Of a stretch of 8,733 nucleotides of DNA, positions 6,587-8,733 are shown piece after piece. This DNA is from an uncultured Fretibacterium sp. (GTDB lineage: Bacteria; Synergistota; Synergistia; Synergistales; Aminobacteriaceae). Each line of letters begins with the position of its first letter. The first letter of the stretch is position 1. The DNA lies in the NCBI GenBank assembly GCA_937915835.1, contig CALGHA010000145.1:1-8733 (forward strand), in the 5' to 3' direction. Below the pieces are notes generated by a model that made no database searches, was not told the DNA's origin, and was given only the letters and a program-made list of their open reading frames with translations. The position numbers and the translations under genes are program-made.

Positions 6587-6978
6587 CAATCAGCCTCTTC
6601 ATCAGGAGCAGGCGGCTCAATATTAATCTGGAAGTCGTCGCCCGCATTCGTGTAAATTCCTTGCACGTTAACATTCACTTCTTTTACGTCATAGCCGGTG
6701 TAACGTTCAAGATTATCTTTTATTTTCTCCTGAACATCCCAAGCAAGATCCGGGATCCTCTGGCCGTATTTCACAAGCACAAAAGCATCAATCGAAATTT
6801 GTCCCTGCGAATGCTCAACATCAGCCCTAATCCCCGCGCTCTTTCTTCCAAGCCCGAACTTCGAGGCAATAGGTGCGGCAACTTTGATATTTGGGATCCC
6901 TTGAATTGTCTTTCTTGCAAGTTCGATTATAACGTCTTCGGAAATGTGAATTGCTCCGCCGTTACTTTTTTCTGTCAT
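6586..6978 (-). CDS. Asp23/Gls24 family envelope stress response protein
   Basis: The protein has 130 residues, a typical length. GAIHISEDVIIELARKTI (8-25) at the N-terminus, the central run with GIRADVEHSQGQISIDAFVLVKYG, and the C-terminal helix with YDVKEVNVNVQGI are classic Asp23/Gls24 (DUF322) features. The last 15 or so residues are acidic. Family members are abundant, small alpha/beta proteins that localise at the membrane through the anchor AmaP in Staphylococcus and are linked to cell-envelope or alkaline stress. There is no signal peptide. The gene follows efp by 6 bases with only a weak ribosome site, suggesting coupling to efp translation. Downstream it overlaps the membrane protein gene by 1 base. 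The exact role in this diderm organism is not known. Confidence 0.9.
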   Translation of the reverse strand: MTEKSNGGAIHISEDVIIELARKTIQGIPNIKVAAPIASKFGLGRKSAGIRADVEHSQGQISIDAFVLVKYGQRIPDLAWDVQEKIKDNLERYTGYDVKEVNVNVQGIYTNAGDDFQINIEPPAPDEEAD

Positions 6979-6984
6979 TAATGC

Positions 6985-7557
6985 TTACTTTTTGGCACGT
7001 TCAAGATATGCTCCCGTGCGTGTGTCTACAACGATATCTTCACCAGGCTCAATGAAAACTGGAACCGTTACGACTAATCCCGTCTGAAGTGTCGCAGGTT
7101 TTCCGCCTCCTGTTACTGTGTCGCCTTTGAACGCCGGAGGAGTGTCTACAACTTTCATCGTCACGCTCTTGGGTAATTCAATCCCCATGACTTTACCCTC
7201 GAAAAACTCAAGCTGAATCTCAATATCATCAACAAGATACTTCGCGGCATCACCTAAAACTTGCGGCGATAATCTCATCTCTTCATACGTTGCCAAGTCC
7301 ATAAACACGTAATCTTCGCCGTCCCTGTATGAATATTGCGCGGGTTTATCCTCGTAAATTATGCGCTCGAATTTTTCACCGGGCTTGAACGAGTTCTCGA
7401 CGATTGAGCCGGTCTCAACATTGCGTAACTTTGTGCGGACAACTGCTCCGCCTCGTCCCATTTTATGATGATCGTAATCTACAATTTCCCATATGCCGTC
7501 CTGCCAACGTAATTTTAAGCCGACGTAGAATGTCGTAGTGTCTGCTACTTGTGCCAT
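6985..7557 (-). CDS. efp: Translation elongation factor P
   Basis: The protein has 190 residues from the ATG at 7557, the usual EF-P length, with three beta-barrel domains. FYVGLKLRWQDGIWEIVDYDHHK begins the KOW-like domain I. The C-terminal VDTRTGAYLERAK is the classic EF-P ending. EF-P binds between the P and E sites and relieves stalling at polyproline. The loop that contacts the P-site tRNA reads HKMGRGGA, so the tip residue (Arg35, equivalent to Escherichia coli Lys34) is Arg, not the Lys modified by EpmA/EpmB. The frame stays open another 20 codons upstream to a TTG at 7617, but that would add an atypical N-terminus. AGGAGGT lies 10 bases before the ATG at 7557, so I reject the longer form. 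Efp heads the group followed by asp23, the membrane protein and nusB. Confidence 0.96.
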   Translation of the reverse strand: MAQVADTTTFYVGLKLRWQDGIWEIVDYDHHKMGRGGAVVRTKLRNVETGSIVENSFKPGEKFERIIYEDKPAQYSYRDGEDYVFMDLATYEEMRLSPQVLGDAAKYLVDDIEIQLEFFEGKVMGIELPKSVTMKVVDTPPAFKGDTVTGGGKPATLQTGLVVTVPVFIEPGEDIVVDTRTGAYLERAKK

Positions 7558-7567
7558 AAAAAAATTA

Positions 7568-7574
7568 ACCTCCT
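7568..7574 (-). promoter_or_regulatory. Ribosome binding site fixing the efp start
   Basis: On the minus strand this reads AGGAGGT, 10 bases before the ATG at 7557. It decides the efp start in favour of the standard-length protein. Confidence 0.8.
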
Positions 7575-7592
7575 GAAAACTTCTAGTGTGAG

Positions 7593-7628
7593 AGTATATT
7601 ATATTATATTCCGTCAATTAATTATCAA
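7593..7628 (-). promoter_or_regulatory. Candidate promoter region upstream of efp
   Basis: The 60-base gap between the secretin stop and efp is very AT-rich on the minus strand. It carries overlapping -10-like hexamers, TATAAT at 7608-7603 and 7603-7598 and TATACT at 7598-7593. Possible -35 boxes are TTGATA (7628-7623, 19 bases before the second TATAAT) and TTGACG (7617-7612, only 13 bases before TATACT). No single pair has ideal spacing, so the promoter is plausible but the exact boxes are uncertain. It would let efp-asp23-nusB be expressed apart from the secretin gene. Confidence 0.4.
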
Positions 7629-8733
7629 GAATATACGGAGTTACGACCATTACGGCCTGAGTTCGTTGATTAGTGCCGGTTCTGTACGAGAAAAGATTTC
7701 CCAATAAAGGAATATCGCCGATAACAGGAATTCTAACAGTAGTTCGGGATTTATTATCCTGGAACAATCCGCCGATGACAAAAGGCTGTCCGTCTCTAAC
7801 TCTGATTTTCGTCGTAACATGCCGCTTTGAAGTTATCGGAGTGTCATTGAATGAACCTACAACATCGCCTGTTTCGAGGTCAATATTAAGATAAACATAT
7901 CCGTTTCGTTCAACTTGAGGCGTAAATACTAACGTTGGGCCTACTTCTTCTTCCTGAGTAACTAAATTTCCTGCTTCGTCTTTCGTGTTTGAATATATAT
8001 ATTTTTGTGTTAACTCTATCGTAGCTTGTTGACCGTCAAGCGCAATAACTGAAGGATTAGCAAGTACTCTGCCTTTATTCTTGGACTCGAGCGCCGTAAA
8101 TAAGCTGGATAAAGCTCTTAAAGTCGCAGGCGTTCGCAGCAATATTGAGTTTTCACTATCACTGTCGCTGTTATCGTCGCCGCGTCTGACCTCGTTATAT
8201 CCTATGCTTAAGCCTCGTCGCGTTGAGATTGTCCATTCGTCATAGGCAGCCTCTAAAGCACTTTCAACTTCTCGTGTTGCCGTGTCGTTGAACTCGAATA
8301 TGCTCGCACGAATTAAAACTTGCTGTTGTGGAACGTCAATCCTAGCAATTAAATCTTCAACTTCCTCCATTTTTGCCGGATTTGTATGTATGTAAAGCGT
8401 TCTCATTCTCTCGTCAACAACTACTTCTGAGCTGTAACTGTAATTTTCAGTCAATGTAGCACTTGAAGAGCCCGAGCTTGAGCCTGAACTTGAACTAGAA
8501 CTTGAACTAGAACTTGAGCTTGACCCGGAGCCCGAGCCTGAACCTGAGCCTACAGTTTTCTCTTCATTCGTGGCTTCATATGAAAGTCCTAACAGAGCCT
8601 TAAGCATGGCCGCAACTCCTGACGGATCAGCATAAGCAATTTTAAATATCTTAATTTCCGGTGCTCCAGATAATTTATAAAGTCTTGCGTTAGCTCCGAA
8701 TGCCGTAATATTAGGCCCATAAGCATAGCAAGC
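7618..8733 (-). CDS. Outer-membrane secretin (PilQ/GspD-like), N-terminal part outside window
   Basis: The frame is open to the window edge, so 371 C-terminal residues are visible. The internal ATG at 8607 is not the start, because family-like sequence (EIKIFKIAYADPSGVAAMLK) continues upstream. An N1-type KH-like domain spans roughly codons 20-140, interrupted by a Ser/Gly tract at codons 62-91. From about codon 140 the beta-barrel secretin domain begins (VPQQQVLIRASIFEFND). It includes VLANPSVIALDGQQATI and ends with the secretin signature PVIGDIPLLGNLFSYR (336-351) and a VMVVTPYIL strand. Secretins form gated multimeric outer-membrane channels for type IV pili or type II secretion. Its presence implies an outer membrane. 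Whether it is PilQ or GspD cannot be decided without the N-terminus and upstream genes. It is followed 60 bases later by efp. Confidence 0.92.
   Translation of the reverse strand, partial: ACYAYGPNITAFGANARLYKLSGAPEIKIFKIAYADPSGVAAMLKALLGLSYEATNEEKTVGSGSGSGSGSSSSSSSSSSSSSGSSSGSSSATLTENYSYSSEVVVDERMRTLYIHTNPAKMEEVEDLIARIDVPQQQVLIRASIFEFNDTATREVESALEAAYDEWTISTRRGLSIGYNEVRRGDDNSDSDSENSILLRTPATLRALSSLFTALESKNKGRVLANPSVIALDGQQATIELTQKYIYSNTKDEAGNLVTQEEEVGPTLVFTPQVERNGYVYLNIDLETGDVVGSFNDTPITSKRHVTTKIRVRDGQPFVIGGLFQDNKSRTTVRIPVIGDIPLLGNLFSYRTGTNQRTQAVMVVTPYILDN
8461..8550 (-). repeat. Hexameric DNA repeat encoding a 30-residue Ser/Gly tract in the secretin
   Basis: On the coding strand the tract encodes (Gly-Ser)x4-Gly, then 13 Ser, then Gly-Ser3-Gly-Ser3. 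Codons largely alternate between TCN and GGN or AGY, forming imperfect 6-base units such as TCA-GGC and TCA-AGT. It lies in a loop between two halves of the N-type domain. A multiple-of-three unit means length changes would alter the linker without shifting the frame. Confidence 0.85.

Noticed and set aside
6559..6981. Plus-strand frame opposite the Asp23 gene
   Set aside because: It is a shadow of the Asp23 coding sequence, with low-quality composition and no homology I recognise.
7558..7617. Longer efp start at the TTG at 7617
   Set aside because: The extra 20 residues are not EF-P-like and would span the AT-rich promoter-like segment. The ATG at 7557 has AGGAGGT upstream.
8605..8607. Secretin start at the ATG at 8607
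   Set aside because: The frame is open to the window edge, and the upstream codons encode typical secretin N-domain sequence.
1..8733. tRNA or rRNA genes, CRISPR arrays, insertion sequences, attachment sites
   Set aside because: I saw no cloverleaf-like sequence, regularly spaced direct repeats, transposase frame or flanking inverted repeats. Even the restriction-modification remnant has no visible mobile-element boundaries.

Overview
The window looks like chromosomal DNA from a diderm anaerobic bacterium. A Synergistota-like gut bacterium is my best guess, but this is an inference from gene content: an Asp23/Gls24 protein, more usual in Gram-positives, lies in the same gene cluster as an outer-membrane secretin. 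The presence of GatCAB implies that the organism makes Asn-tRNA and/or Gln-tRNA by the indirect route. Base composition is moderately AT-rich.

The layout is two convergent gene blocks that meet at a shared hairpin near 5638-5675. Plus strand, 1-5625: the 3' end of a DUF815-type AAA+ ATPase gene; a zinc-ribbon/TPR protein with a C-terminal membrane anchor; a two-gene remnant of a DpnII/MboI-type (GATC) restriction-modification system; and the gatC-gatA-gatB operon. Minus strand, 8733-5653 (read right to left): a secretin gene running off the window edge, efp, an Asp23/Gls24 gene, a small membrane protein that appears to carry a degenerate Asp23-like domain, and nusB.

The most unusual region is 1416-2383. 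A DpnA-like adenine methyltransferase and a DpnII-like endonuclease are still joined by an ATGA stop-start overlap. Both lack their catalytic cores, apparently through clean in-frame deletions: the DPPY motif is gone from the methylase, and the N-terminal part plus the nuclease core are gone from the endonuclease. Reading frames are preserved throughout, so the pair is either a recent relic or a set of miniaturised, catalytically dead proteins. GATC sites are scarcer in the window than simple composition predicts.

The second point of interest is the Asp23 neighbourhood. The 151-residue protein encoded next to Asp23 seems to be an Asp23-like domain followed by a two-helix membrane hairpin. This would be an AmaP-like anchor with reversed domain order, placed between asp23 and nusB. 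The secretin also carries a 30-residue Ser/Gly tract encoded by a hexameric DNA repeat, and EF-P has Arg rather than Lys at the tip of its functional loop.
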